Shown here: piece after piece, positions 51,592 to 61,362 of the stretch | Numbering within the stretch: the stretch's first letter is position 1 | Layout of the letters: the number at the start of each line of letters is the position of its first letter | Source: Isochrysis galbana | Taxonomy: Eukaryota > Haptophyta > Isochrysidales > Isochrysidaceae | Length of the DNA stretch: 64,000 nt | Direction of reading: 5' to 3' | NCBI GenBank assembly: GCA_018136815.1 | Contig: CM030934.1 | Location: forward strand, 7,400,977 to 7,464,976 | Notes under the pieces: model-generated | Told to the model about the DNA's origin: nothing | The model's input: the letters and a program-made list of their open reading frames with translations, nothing else | Database searches by the model: none | Position numbers and translations under genes: made by a program

Positions 51592-53570
51592 ATGGGCTGG
51601 CCCTCTACCGCAATGTTCGCAGCGATTGCACTGCCGTTCGGTACGGTCCGTCTGGCTCCGACGCCAGCGCATCGCGTGCGGACGCTCTGCATGCAGGCGA
51701 GCGGAGACCCTGAGAGTGCAAGGGGCACTCCGCTGGGGGACCTGGCGGAGAAGCTGAGCATAGGAGAGCGAATCGGTCAGGGCACCAAGAATAGCTGGGT
51801 CAACCCTGCCTACTGGAATAGGCAGTTCGTCACTGCCTCCCACATCGCCAACAACGTTCCAAACGGCTCCAATGTGCTCGAGCTTGGCAAGGACGCCAAG
51901 AACCTCTACTACCTGAACGAACCATCCTCCGTCACGCTTATTGTACCTCCATCCAACATTGTAGTACAAGAGGGACCGATCCGGGAGGCTGCAGCCAAGC
52001 TCAAGGTGCCATTCTCGCTCTTTACTGAGAAGCCTTTGGATACAATCCCTCTAATTGCTGGATCGTTCGACGCGGCGCTCATATTTGACATGCTGGACGG
52101 TGCACCTGAGCAGGTCAGGCATTGCACTCTTCATGCACGCACAACTTCACCAGATAACATGTATGAGTCTGGCCACAAATGCCGATCTGGAGTGGACTTC
52201 ACTTCCTTGGGTTTCACAACAGTGATGAATGGTTCGTGCCAGGATCATTAAGTAGCCACGTATGACGTATGAAACTCAACATGCCGCCTCACGGACCCGC
52301 CCTCATTGCTCAGGCGGCGTATGGTGCAATCTCGCTTTTGTCCAATGCCCTGAAGATGAATGGACGGATGCTTTTTGCTGAGCGGGGCAGCGTTGGTTTT
52401 CCTAATATGTGCCGCGAGTTTGGCCTGCAAGTCGAATATGAGTCGGAGGGCGGCTTTGATGTTGGCATTGCAACACGGCGCTCAATTGTGAGAACTTCTC
52501 GTCGAAAGCAAGACGCCAAGGTGAAGCAAACCAAGCGGCCGATGACCGTTGATCCAACAAAGGGAGGCTTCGGTGCGGCCGTTGGGAAGAAGCCAAGGTT
52601 CACCTCCGAGGAAAGAGCTGCTGAGCGAGCAAGGCGAGCTGCGGTGAAAGAGGCTGCAAAGCGAGAAAAGGCTGCGACCAGAGAGGCGGCGGAGAGGGCC
52701 GCGGCGGAGAGGGCCGCGGCGGAGAGGGCCGCGGCGGAGAGGGCCGCGGCGGCGGAGAGGGCCGCGGCGGCGGAGAGGGCCGCGGCGGCGGAGAGGGCCG
52801 CGGCGGCGGAGAGGGCCGCGGCGGCGGAGAGGGCCGCGGCGGAGAGGGCCGCAGCGGCGGCGAGGGCCGCAGCGGCGGAGAGGGCCGCAGCGGCGGAGAG
52901 GGCCGAGGCGGCGCGGAGGGCCGAGGCGGCGCAGAGGGCCGCGGCCGCCGAGAGGGCCGCGGCCGCCGAGAGGGAAAGGTCCGCGGCGGCGGACAGGGCC
53001 GCGGCGGCGGACAGGGCCGCGGCTGCGCAAGAGGCGGCTGCGGGTAGAGACGCAGCGGAGCGTGTTGCGGCTGAGCATGCGGCGGAAGAAGAGGAGGTGG
53101 CGGCAGAGCGAGCACGGCAGGAGGCGATCGAACAAGATGCTCTTGATCGGGCGTTCTCGCGGGCAGAGGAGGCTGGGGTTGAACTTGACGTGCTCGATGC
53201 AATCGAGGACCGGATCGAGGCTGGAGAGCTGAATCTTTTCGATGCGCGAGCAGAACTGGTTCGTCTTGCGGAGGCCGCTTGGGGCGTTGCTTCTAGTTCT
53301 CAGTCATATCCTTCGAGTGCAGATGATGAAAAACTTCCTCCGGAGTGGTCGACAGGGGACTTTGCTTCCTTGCGGGAGGAGCCACAAGCACCTCCAGTAG
53401 TGACAGCAACTATGCAGCGTGTCCAAATCACTGTTCCTGAAGGCGTGCAAGCCGGTGGCACAGTACGCATCCGTAGCTCAGGAGGTAGAGAGTTCGATGT
53501 TGTTGTGCCCTCGGGCGTGGGCCCTGGCGATACTCTCGTTGTCGATCTGCCCATTTCGCAAGCTCCATGA
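51592..53570 (+). CDS. Methyltransferase-like protein with a long Glu-Arg-Ala repeat and C-terminal VPEGV module, two exons
   Basis: Predicted exons 51592-52113 and 52314-53570 (592 aa; 200-bp intron, phase 0), joining DMLDGAPEQ to AAYGAISLLSNAL. The N-terminal ~30 residues look like a transit peptide. Residues ~55-230 follow the class I SAM methyltransferase order: NVLELGKDAKNLYYL (motif I, Gly-poor), SSVTLIVPPSN, SFDAALIFDMLDGAP, LKMNGRMLFAER. Then a long helix of (A)ERAAA repeats (about 292-400), encoded by a gcggcggagagggcc minisatellite at 52680-53000. The last ~60 residues have VQITVPEGVQAGGTVRIRSS and FDVVVPSGVGPGDTLVVDLP, a doubled beta module seen in many algal and oomycete proteins. 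Motif I lacks the full GxGxG, so catalysis is uncertain. Confidence 0.7.
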
Positions 53571-53867
53571 AAGTCGTAGATGAGTTCGGTGAGACATTGA
53601 GACGATCTTCGTATCGTTGATTGTTGAGGTTCTGATGAGAAGTGCCGTGAGCCTTTGATGGCGCAGAACGACTACAGCATCGGCCACTAGAGTGATAGCG
53701 ATGGTTCTGTTGGCCGATGGTCTGCTAGTTGGTCCAAGAGCAAGTAGACAGAGGAACGCGAGCTGTGTGATGATGCCCAGTAGTGATTTGTGATTCGGGA
53801 ACCTAGGGGGCAAAGTCCAAGAGTATCGCGGTGGTGCCCAAGGCGAATAGCGTTCATTTACCACCAC
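53571..53867. other. 3' flank of the methyltransferase gene; no gene seen
   Basis: No ORF with a recognisable domain. The minus ORF running through here (to 54557) is an artefact of repeat and GC-rich sequence. Confidence 0.4.
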
Positions 53868-53960
53868 CCAACACAAAAAACTGTTGTTATAGTCTGACCT
53901 ATGGAGTGTGCCGCGACCGCTCCCGAGCCCCATGCGACCTTCGCCACTGCCACTGCGCCC
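53868..53960 (-). repeat. Dispersed repeat T, copy 2
   Basis: Inverse match to 7440-7525. Confidence 0.6.
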
Positions 53961-54138
53961 CACCGGGGACCGGGGACGGCCCACGCCGCGAGAGTGAGAG
54001 GCGGCTCGCCAGAGACCAGGCGGGGGCGCTCGCCAGCCAAGCGCAAGCGTGACGCTCAAATCGTCTCCGCCTTTGGCTACGAGTGGTATGACGACGAAAT
54101 CTTCGAATACTTCGGCATTTGGTGCTTTGGCGCGCTTT

Positions 54139-54550
54139 GGCTGGCCCGCACACCGGGCTAATGAGCAAGAAGGGCTTCGCAGCGCGCCCGGTCGCAGCTT
54201 CGAGTTGGGCGTTCCGGCCCCCTCGGGGCCGTGCGTCAGCGCGTTTGAATGCCGCCGGGGAGGGATGGATTGCGAAGAGGCAGCGGCGCGCGGCTGGCGC
54301 GATTGGCGGCGCTGGCGCGGCGGACACTGCGCATTCAGCGTCCTGGCTGGCCCGGACACCGGGCTGATGGCGAAGAAAGACTTCGCAGCGCGCCCGGGCG
54401 CACGCCTACCTCGGGCGCTCCGGGACCCCTCCGTTGGCGCGCTAGCGAGGGCCGCGAGGGGGCGATTTGCGATGAGGCGGCGGCGGGCATGGGGGGCCGT
54501 AGGAGGCGCGCCTGGCAGTCTGCGCGTATGGCTGTGGCTGGCCGAGGCGC
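54139..54550. repeat. ~205-bp imperfect tandem repeat, two copies
   Basis: ggctggcccgcacaccgggc, aagggcttcgcagcgcgccc in the first unit recur about 205 bp later as ggctggcccggacaccgggc, aagacttcgcagcgcgcccg. Both units are followed by a run of gcgc-rich sequence. ORFs through it on either strand are compositional. Confidence 0.65.
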
Positions 54551-55034
54551 GCTGCACCGGGGACGCGTCGATTAGCGGCCCGACGCTCGCCCGCGCTCGT
54601 GTCGGACGTCGGTCGGCCCTCCGCGAAAATGATAAATGACTTCTGCTTCTGGTTTCTGGCCTGTTCCTGTTTGCGCGTTTTCTTGTTACGCATCGCTGTG
54701 GGGGCTACCGTGGGGGGTCTGGGGCCCAAAGGGCACCGGATATATGCTAGTCACACCTATCACCTATCCGGTGCCGTCATATCCAAAAATCTCGTGATGA
54801 ATCCTCAATCTTGACTTGGTCAATTTTCAGCCATAGAAGTTAGAAGTAGAAGTAAAAATAGCTGTTTGACCGCCCAATAAGCAGCCGCCGAGCGAACTAC
54901 ATTAAGCGGAGTCGCAAGCAAACGCCAAGGCCGCGCGCGCGCCAGAAAAGCAAAAGGATTTTTCTTTCATGTTATTAAATTGTATGTAAACACCCATGTC
55001 CCATGTCCTACACTTAACACTTAACGCGACAACA
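54551..55034. other. Intergenic; no gene seen
   Basis: Short ORFs without domains. Confidence 0.35.
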
Positions 55035-55300
55035 ACCACGAGAACCTCAAGAGAAACCGACCGCCCGATGGCGCGAGGGAAGGCCGAGGAGTCGACCATC
55101 GGGGATCGGTGCACGCTGCCTGCCACTGGAAACCCCGAACAGTGAGCCCCTAGGTGCTAGGTAGAGCACGAGGGACGAGGGGACGAGCCGTAAGGCGAGT
55201 GAGAGGGAGTGATAGTGATAAGGGATGCGCGCGTGGCTGTTTGGAAAGTGTCTCGCAGGGTCGCGCGCGCGGTGAGAATGTTAAGATTTTTTTTAAAAAA
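55035..55300 (-). repeat. Dispersed repeat X, copy 4
   Basis: Inverse match to 33125-33400, with a poly-A/T boundary at 55288-55302. Confidence 0.65.
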
Positions 55301-55599
55301 TTGAATGTAAACATGAGCTGAATCGCGATGGCACATGGCACTTGCACAACAAGGACTTGACTCTTGACTATGTCACGAATCAAAAGCTTGTAGTGAAGGG
55401 ACAAGCGATTCTAGAATTGCTTGATCTCAGCTCTGACGTCGGGAGGGGATGGAAAACATACGAGACTCTCTCTGTTCTTCCATCGCCTTGACCGGGACAA
55501 TCCACCATGGAAAACTGGTGAACGTTCAAGCAGCGTGCATGGAAATAAGAACCTTCTTAATTGACGAAAGACGAAACGGATCTTGGGGGTTTTGCGCAT

Positions 55600-56507
55600 T
55601 TAGAACTCCGGGGCACCCCAGTAGGTACCCCAGGTGTCGCCAGACACCGCTTCCTGCGCCAGGAAGCCCGCCGCGGCAATCATCGCGAGGCGGCCATGCG
55701 ACAGCTCACGCTCCTGCATGGTGCGGAACTCGTCGGGATCATCCGGCTTGAGGCCGAGCGGGTCAAACTCAAGGTCACCAGGATAGTAGCCCGGCTTGAG
55801 GCGCTGGACGTTGTCCATGCCGTCGTACGGGTTGGCCCAGCCCTTCTGGATGCGGAGGGTCTCGGCGAAACCAATACCAAGGGTCATGAGGAACCACAGG
55901 GCCGGCGGGAGGGCTGGAATCTGCTTAATGGCGGGGCCACCATCACCGGAGAAAAGGGGGTGGAACTTCTCTTGAACAAGGAAGCCAGCAGCAGCGAGCA
56001 TCGAGACACGGCCGTGGGCGAGCTCGGCCTCGCGAAGGCGGTACACCTCAATCTCCTCCTTACCCTCGAGGAAGTTGAGGGGGTCAAAGTCTCCAGCCGG
56101 TGCGATGTTGCCCGGAAGACCGTAGGCAAACTTGGGCACTGGCGCCGGCTGGGCGCTGCGGCCGAACATCATAGTTGGGTTCACCTTCGGGATGGCCTGG
56201 GTGTGAAACGGATGCGGATCGCGGTGAGATGAGCCGATTGGCAGCATGAACGGTGTGGCAGGCGAGCTCGTAACCAAGGATCGTGAGATGCAAGGATAGC
56301 AGCAGCATGAGTGCGAATGTGGACGCGCAACAGAGAGCAGTGTGCACAAAGCACGGATGGAACCAAACGCAAGACGCGTTGACGCGGTGCACAAACAGAC
56401 GTCTCGCAAAGCGTACATAAGGAGCGCGTGCCACACACGGGGTCTGGGCGGCATACCGTGACGGTGCCCGAGAAGGCGGTGGCCTGAACGGAGGCGAGAG
56501 AGAGCAT
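55600..56507 (-). CDS. Fucoxanthin-chlorophyll a/c type light-harvesting protein, two exons
   Basis: Predicted exons 56507-56457 and 56196-55600 (215 aa; 260-bp intron, phase 0). Exon 1 encodes MLSLASVQATAFSGTVT, part of a plastid-targeting leader with the AxA-F motif (QATAF) expected in secondary red plastids. Helix 1 is EVYRLREAELAHGRVSMLAA, helix 3 ERELSHGRLAMIAAAGFLAQ; both have the ExxHGR chlorophyll-binding motif. Helix 2 is LWFLMTLGIGFAETLRI. The end, DTWGTYWGAPEF, is short. Length and helices are normal for the FCP family. It harvests light for the photosystems in the thylakoid membrane. The subgroup (Lhcf or Lhcr-like) cannot be fixed by eye. Confidence 0.93.
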
Positions 56508-57228
56508 GAGTCCTTGTGGTGGCGACTGGTGAAGATCTTCGGTGTTCGGGTGCGCTCGAGACGTCGGAATCGACAGCGTGATGCGTGCGCGTTTCAAGGA
56601 AAGTTCAGGGAGGCTACGCGAACCTGGTGAATACTTCCATGGAGCTCATCTTTGGAGATTCAAAGGTCATCGGATCTCGTGGAGGCGAGCCGCGTTCGAA
56701 AAGAACGCAGTTCTCGGAACGCAAGCATGGTGCACTCCTCGACCCTCGAGAAGACTCTGACTTTTCCTTGGGCTGTTCTCTGGACTCGTGCTGACTCTTG
56801 CCGCGATTCGTGCACGCGATGTGCGCACGCACGATGCGACGGCTCGTGCTCTCGTGCTCCTCGTCTAGCCCGGTCACTCACTCATTTTAACCACTCTTTC
56901 CCACCTCCCCTGGGTGTCCAAGGATTCCTTAGGGTCCCCCCTACCTGCCCCGCCAACTCCCTCCCCCCTCCGAACGACCCCCTCCCCCCCACGAAGGGCA
57001 ATGGCGTCGGTGAGGGACTCCCCTCCCTTCCCCCGCGCGTGGCGGGCTATTTTGGGAGATTGGGGCGGGCGCTCACGGGAGGGAATCAGAGTGGTGAATG
57101 TGGGGCGCATCACTATTAGAAACGCGGAGCTTCCGCGACGTCCGATCGCCCGCGATCGGCCGAAGAATGGCCTGGAGGTGGTGGCCATGCAGAGCCCAGA
57201 GCTCTCGCGAGCAGGGTGGGGGGTCCTC
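56508..57228. other. Intergenic; no gene seen
   Basis: 5' flank of the light-harvesting gene. Short ORFs only, leading into repeat V. Confidence 0.4.
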
Positions 57229-57430
57229 GAGGCCACGCTGGGGGAAAACCCCTTTCTTTCGGGTAAAACAACGCAGGGGGGGGGGGGGCACTCGTGAGTT
57301 TAGGGGTCCAGAGCGCCAATCTCCCTCTCGCCCGAGCGAGTGGCCGCGGCGAGCCGCGGCCCTTCCCTCCTGGCTCTGGCGCCTGGCGCCCCCCGTCTTC
57401 TGCTTTTACCTAAACAGGGCAAGAAGATAT
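57229..57430 (+). repeat. Dispersed repeat V, copy 2
   Basis: Same-orientation match to 10832-11010. Confidence 0.7.
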
Positions 57431-57439
57431 GTTAGTTAG

Positions 57440-57620
57440 CTAAGGCTGTGAATAGGTTTGATTTTGAGCTATCTAGATATTAGCTAACAGGGCGCTTCGG
57501 CTATCTAGATAGATACTAATAGTGGCTCAGCACTATCTAGATAGATACTAATAGTGCCCGAGCCTTGCCTAATATTAGTATTAATAGTAATATCTAGATA
57601 TCTGCTGCTATATGATATAT
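57440..57620. repeat. AT-rich tandem block of atctagatagatactaatag units
   Basis: ctatctagatagatactaat and agtg repeats at 57499-57522 and 57530-57556, followed by inverted and direct variants (tattagtattaatagtaata; tctagatatct). It contrasts sharply with the GC-rich surroundings. Confidence 0.7.
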
Positions 57621-57689
57621 GATATATTTGATGTTCGAGTGTATATGAGTTCATGAGTGTGTATGGGCGAATAAACCCATACAAAAAAA

Positions 57690-58610
57690 TCCTTCTGAAG
57701 ATTCAGGGCTACACACCTACTAGTTACGGGACTCCCCTTCGCTATCTACACCGCCCTTATCATCCCTCCCTCCACCTCTTCCCCTGCCCCCCTTCTTTCC
57801 TTTTTCTTTGGTTTCCGGGGTCCGGCCTCGGTGCGCTACCTGAGGCCTGGTTTAGAGTGTGGGGTCCGGGCAGGCCTTCTGGAATTGTCTTTGTTGTCGT
57901 GTGTGTCCTTCTGGTCTCTTTTTGTTTGTTTGGTTTATATCCAGGTTCCATTGTCTTTATCAGCGACTTTGGTAGGTGTATCTATGTTTCAATTTCCTTT
58001 GTTCTCTTGTTCCGTGGTCCCCTCGACAGCGTGTGCGATCCCCAGCTTGGAGGCTAGTTCCACTAGCTCCGCGCTGGGCTTAAGACCGCCTTTGTCGTTC
58101 CTGTTGAAAACGGGTTTCAAGTCATTCATGTCTATCCTCTTCTTAGGCTGTCTTCCCATGCCCGCTTGGGCGGTTCTCGCCGAGTCGGTTTCTTGTGCGA
58201 AGAGGAGTGCTTTGCTTAGTAAGGTGTATCTCTCTATTATTCTTATTAGTATTAATTCTTCCGAGAATTTTATGTCGTCGTAGTGTATCCTGTAGAAGTC
58301 CGTGAGTATATATCTCCACGCCAATAGATATAGTACGCATATCGCTTTCGGGGCGTCTCCTTTTGGGTAGATGAATAGGTTGTCTATAATGGTTTCTTCT
58401 CTGCTCCTTTCTAACCCGGGTGTGAACCGTGCGATTTTGTTCAGTTCGCCTAGGATGTTGGTTATCCCGGGGCACTCGCCTAGGTGCGTCGAGGATTCAT
58501 CCGTTTCTCCACATATGCGGCACGTGTTGGCTCTATCTGGAAAGCGGTTATACGTGCCCACTCGCCTGTGTGTGATATGTTTGAAGTGTAGGTAGATTGA
58601 AACCAGTCCC
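57690..58610 (-). mobile_element. LINE-like copy, 3' end of ORF2
   Basis: Minus frame: YLHFKHITHRRVGTYNRFPD, zinc knuckle CRICGETDESSTHLGEC, LLAWRYILTDFYRIHYDDIK, DSARTAQAGMGRQPKKRIDM, and an end at 57989. The 3' boundary is a T-rich tail (plus strand aaaaaaatccttctgaagat at 57683-57702). The 5' truncation falls in frame inside a gypsy integrase fragment. Confidence 0.8.
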
Positions 58611-58835
58611 ACCACCCGGTCCCCTGGTAGGAAGCGGGTCGGGGAAGCGTGAGTGCGCAACGTGTCAGCTACAGCGTCAGCTTGGGCAGCGAGCGTGGCA
58701 TCGAGCGCGGCAGACCATGCGGCCTTTAGGCGACTATGCATCGTCTCAGCGTAGTCGCGAATTTCGCGAGGCAAGGGTGGGGCAGGGCAGAGGAGTGCGG
58801 CACTGGCGGGTCAGCCAGTTGAGCGGGCAAGCGGA
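58606..58835 (-). mobile_element. Gypsy integrase C-terminal fragment fused in frame to the LINE copy
   Basis: PREIRDYAETMHSRLKAAWS, AALDATLAAQADAVADTLRT, then SPTRFLPGDRVVGL: the long helix followed by F-x-x-GD-x-V is typical of the end of gypsy integrases. No catalytic core remains in the window. It reads straight into the LINE ORF at about 58605. Confidence 0.55.
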
Positions 58836-59730
58836 GCTCGCGACCGTAGAGTAGAGCGGCTATTGTATTGTGTATTGTGTATTGTATATACATTTGTGTG
58901 TGTGTGGGGGGGGGGGGGCGACTTGCGACTTGCGACTTGGCGGTACTTGGTACTTGGCGGACGGAGGGGGTGAACGCGGGAAGAGAAGGGGCGCGAGGAC
59001 GCCGAGGGGAAGGGCACGGGAAAGAAGGGGAAGGGGAGCAGGAGGGGGAGTACTTTGTTTGGAAAACGAACGAGTTTAGCTTAATAAATAAATAATCGTG
59101 CTACAAACTGCTAGCGGCGCGGCGGACACCAGACTCCAGACACGCAGCGAGAGGCGGCAAGTGATGGCGCTATGTATATTTATAATACCATGCGATACAA
59201 CAATCAACAATGCAACATGTTCGTCGATGTTCCTTTTTCATTTTACTATAACTATATAACTATAAAGGGAGATGTTAGATGTTAGGCTAACTGAGGGGAG
59301 AGGAAATAGAAATAAAGCTGCGCTAGGGGCTGCGCTAGGGCAGACTTAGGACTTAGGTTCAATTTAATGACACTCAACACATCTTGAGTCGCCCACTTTC
59401 ACTTTTGGGTGAGTGGGCAGGGTGGTTGAGTCGCGTGGGTTCATTTCTTGAATTTCCTTGACCCGGTGCATGTTCGAATATTTTTTGTTTGGTTGACTTA
59501 TACTACCCCCCAGGAGCCAACGCCCCCCAGGAGCTATCGGGGGCCCCCGATAGCTATCGTACTCAGTACCGAGGAGGAGGAGCGGCCAAGGGCACCCGGC
59601 GGACTGCGGATGATACAATAGAGTGAAACCAAGTCCACGGAGAGAGAGGAGAGAGAGGAGAGAGAGCGAAACGTCTGGCGTCCTATCTTTTTGTTGGTGG
59701 CCGAGCACAGGGCGCGGTGGCCGTGCTCGG
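58836..59730. other. Intergenic; no gene seen
   Basis: A tgtattg microsatellite at 58861-58886, a poly-G run at 58906-58918, and a gagagag tract at 59640-59668 just before the ARMH1-like start. Short ORFs only. Confidence 0.4.
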
Positions 59731-61032
59731 ATGGGAGCCAGCGGGGGGAGAGTAGACCTCTTGAGACTATGGGACAAGTCCGGACGCGCCGCTCGGAACC
59801 GGATTCTCGAGAGGCTCATTGAGTCGTGTTCGGCGATGACCGCAGACCAGCTGGAGGCTGAGCTCGACAACACGGCCTCGCTGCTGCTTGCACGGATTTC
59901 ATCATGGCTCAGATTGACCTATGCTCTCGGGGAGCCAATGGCCCTCCAGTTGACAGCCATCGGAATCTTTGTGCGAGCCGCTGGGAGCAGACGCTTCTTG
60001 ACGGAGTTCCTCGAGGTCGGCGGTGTGGAAACCGTGGTTGACATCTTGTCCATGTCAGGCCTCACGAATATCGACAAGGCGGCAGCAATAGAGCTCTTGA
60101 TGTCCGTGGCTGAGGCTGGACGTAGGTACAAGGAGTTGATATGCGACGCGGGCGGTATCTTGCGGGTTGCTGATTTTATGCGCCTACCTCACGCGAGTGA
60201 GACTGTCCTGGCGAGCGCCGGGTCTTTGCTGCTCTCATTAGGCTTGGACAATCCTAGATGTGCGAAGGCCGTACGCAGCTCTCTGCTTGGTCTACTGAGC
60301 TTGGAGCATTCTATCACAAAGCAAGTGGCGTGCTCTACGTTGCGGCAGCTTCTTTTGGCTGTTCCTGCCGATGCTGTACCGGATGATGTGAACGGAGATT
60401 TTGTTGAGGCATCGCTCTGTTTGCTGCAAACCTCCAACATACAGGTTTTGCACGAAGCTGATAATCTCTTCGAGGCAATCAGCGCACTGCCTGCTCTCCA
60501 AGGAGCCATGCTGCACGCATTAATGGATTGCTTTTGTGAGCTTCCTGGAAAGAAGCCTGGAGACGAGAAGCCTCGCTCACACCCGACCTGCATGAAGGCC
60601 TCTGCCGCCCGCGCTCTGAGCAGTCTCCTTGAAAAAATGCCGTCCGACGAGAGGGAGTACCATCTCTCCTCTCTCAAGGTTGCCAACTGGCTTGCCATCT
60701 TGCTGACACAGCGCGACGCAATCGACTGTCAGAGAGCTAGTGTGCATGCTTTGCGTGTCCTCTCTTCGGTCAGCGACAGTCTGAAACAAGAAATCCAGGA
60801 GCTACTAGGTGAACGTCTGTCTAGATCAATCATGAGCAGTGTAACCGAGGATAGAGTGGTGCCGTTGCTTGAGGAAGATGAGCTTGATGTCGTCCTCACT
60901 CGCTTGCGTCATTTCATCCGCAGCCAATCGGCCTTGGCCTCCGAAAGGCAAAAGGCACAGGAGGTCCGTATCAATACTGATGACGCAAGAGATGTTGATA
61001 GCGAGGACGACCGCTCTCCGCTACCCTCCTAA
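59731..61032 (+). CDS. ARMH1-like armadillo-helical protein
   Basis: 433 aa from the Met at 59731; the ORF opens at 59623 but its start is Arg/Glu low complexity from a gagagag tract. The order LLRLWDKSGRAARNRILERL, DNTASLLLARISSWLRLTYA, LQLTAIGIFVRAAGSRRFLT, EFLEVGGVETVVDIL, AEAGRRYKELICDAGGILRV and LDNPRCAKAV matches animal ARMH1 (armadillo-like helical domain containing 1). The whole protein is helical repeats, with an acidic C-terminal tail. ARMH1 is conserved mainly in organisms with motile cilia, which fits a flagellated alga; its molecular role is poorly known. Single exon. Confidence 0.8.
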   Translation: MGASGGRVDLLRLWDKSGRAARNRILERLIESCSAMTADQLEAELDNTASLLLARISSWLRLTYALGEPMALQLTAIGIFVRAAGSRRFLTEFLEVGGVETVVDILSMSGLTNIDKAAAIELLMSVAEAGRRYKELICDAGGILRVADFMRLPHASETVLASAGSLLLSLGLDNPRCAKAVRSSLLGLLSLEHSITKQVACSTLRQLLLAVPADAVPDDVNGDFVEASLCLLQTSNIQVLHEADNLFEAISALPALQGAMLHALMDCFCELPGKKPGDEKPRSHPTCMKASAARALSSLLEKMPSDEREYHLSSLKVANWLAILLTQRDAIDCQRASVHALRVLSSVSDSLKQEIQELLGERLSRSIMSSVTEDRVVPLLEEDELDVVLTRLRHFIRSQSALASERQKAQEVRINTDDARDVDSEDDRSPLPS

Positions 61033-61198
61033 AGTGAGAGGTTGTAGTGGATCGTATGAGCGATTAGCAATGACGATCAGCGAAGGATAAAATATACTAC
61101 TACTACTACCACTGTTAGTATTCATGAACCATGGACGCTAGTACTCTAAAAGAGTCTGAAGATTCGGGGCAAACACCTACACCCGACATGGCACTAAA
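61033..61198. other. 3' flank of the ARMH1-like gene with LINE-boundary motif
   Basis: gtctgaagattcggggcaaa at 61148-61167 resembles the LINE 3'-boundary motif. No ORF. Confidence 0.4.
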
Positions 61199-61260
61199 GT
61201 GTCGTTCCGTCAATTGTGGGACATCAGTCGATTTGAGCGATCGAATGTCCACAGTTGTAT
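61199..61260 (-). repeat. Repeat U next to the Fanzor remnant
   Basis: Lies about 100 bp downstream of the Fanzor ORF end on the same (minus) strand and matches 49969-50030 at 60 of 62 positions. By position it is a candidate for the transposon end and for part of the guide-RNA scaffold that Fanzor elements carry 3' of the ORF. Confidence 0.6.
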
Positions 61261-61362
61261 AAAACCCGTCACGAAACACATACAAGCATTCCACGACTAG
61301 GCTCAGTCACACATTGGGAAGGAGGGATGTATTCCCGCCCAAAGGCGGGCCCCCCCATTAGT

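Noticed and set aside
52482-53202. Pro/Arg-rich minus-strand ORFs opposite the methyltransferase gene
   Set aside because: They are the reverse reading of the gcggcggagagggcc repeat, which is in frame in the spliced plus-strand gene.
53478-54557. 359-codon minus-strand ORF
   Set aside because: It runs antisense through the end of the methyltransferase gene, repeat T and the 205-bp tandem repeat. It has no domain and its composition follows the repeats.
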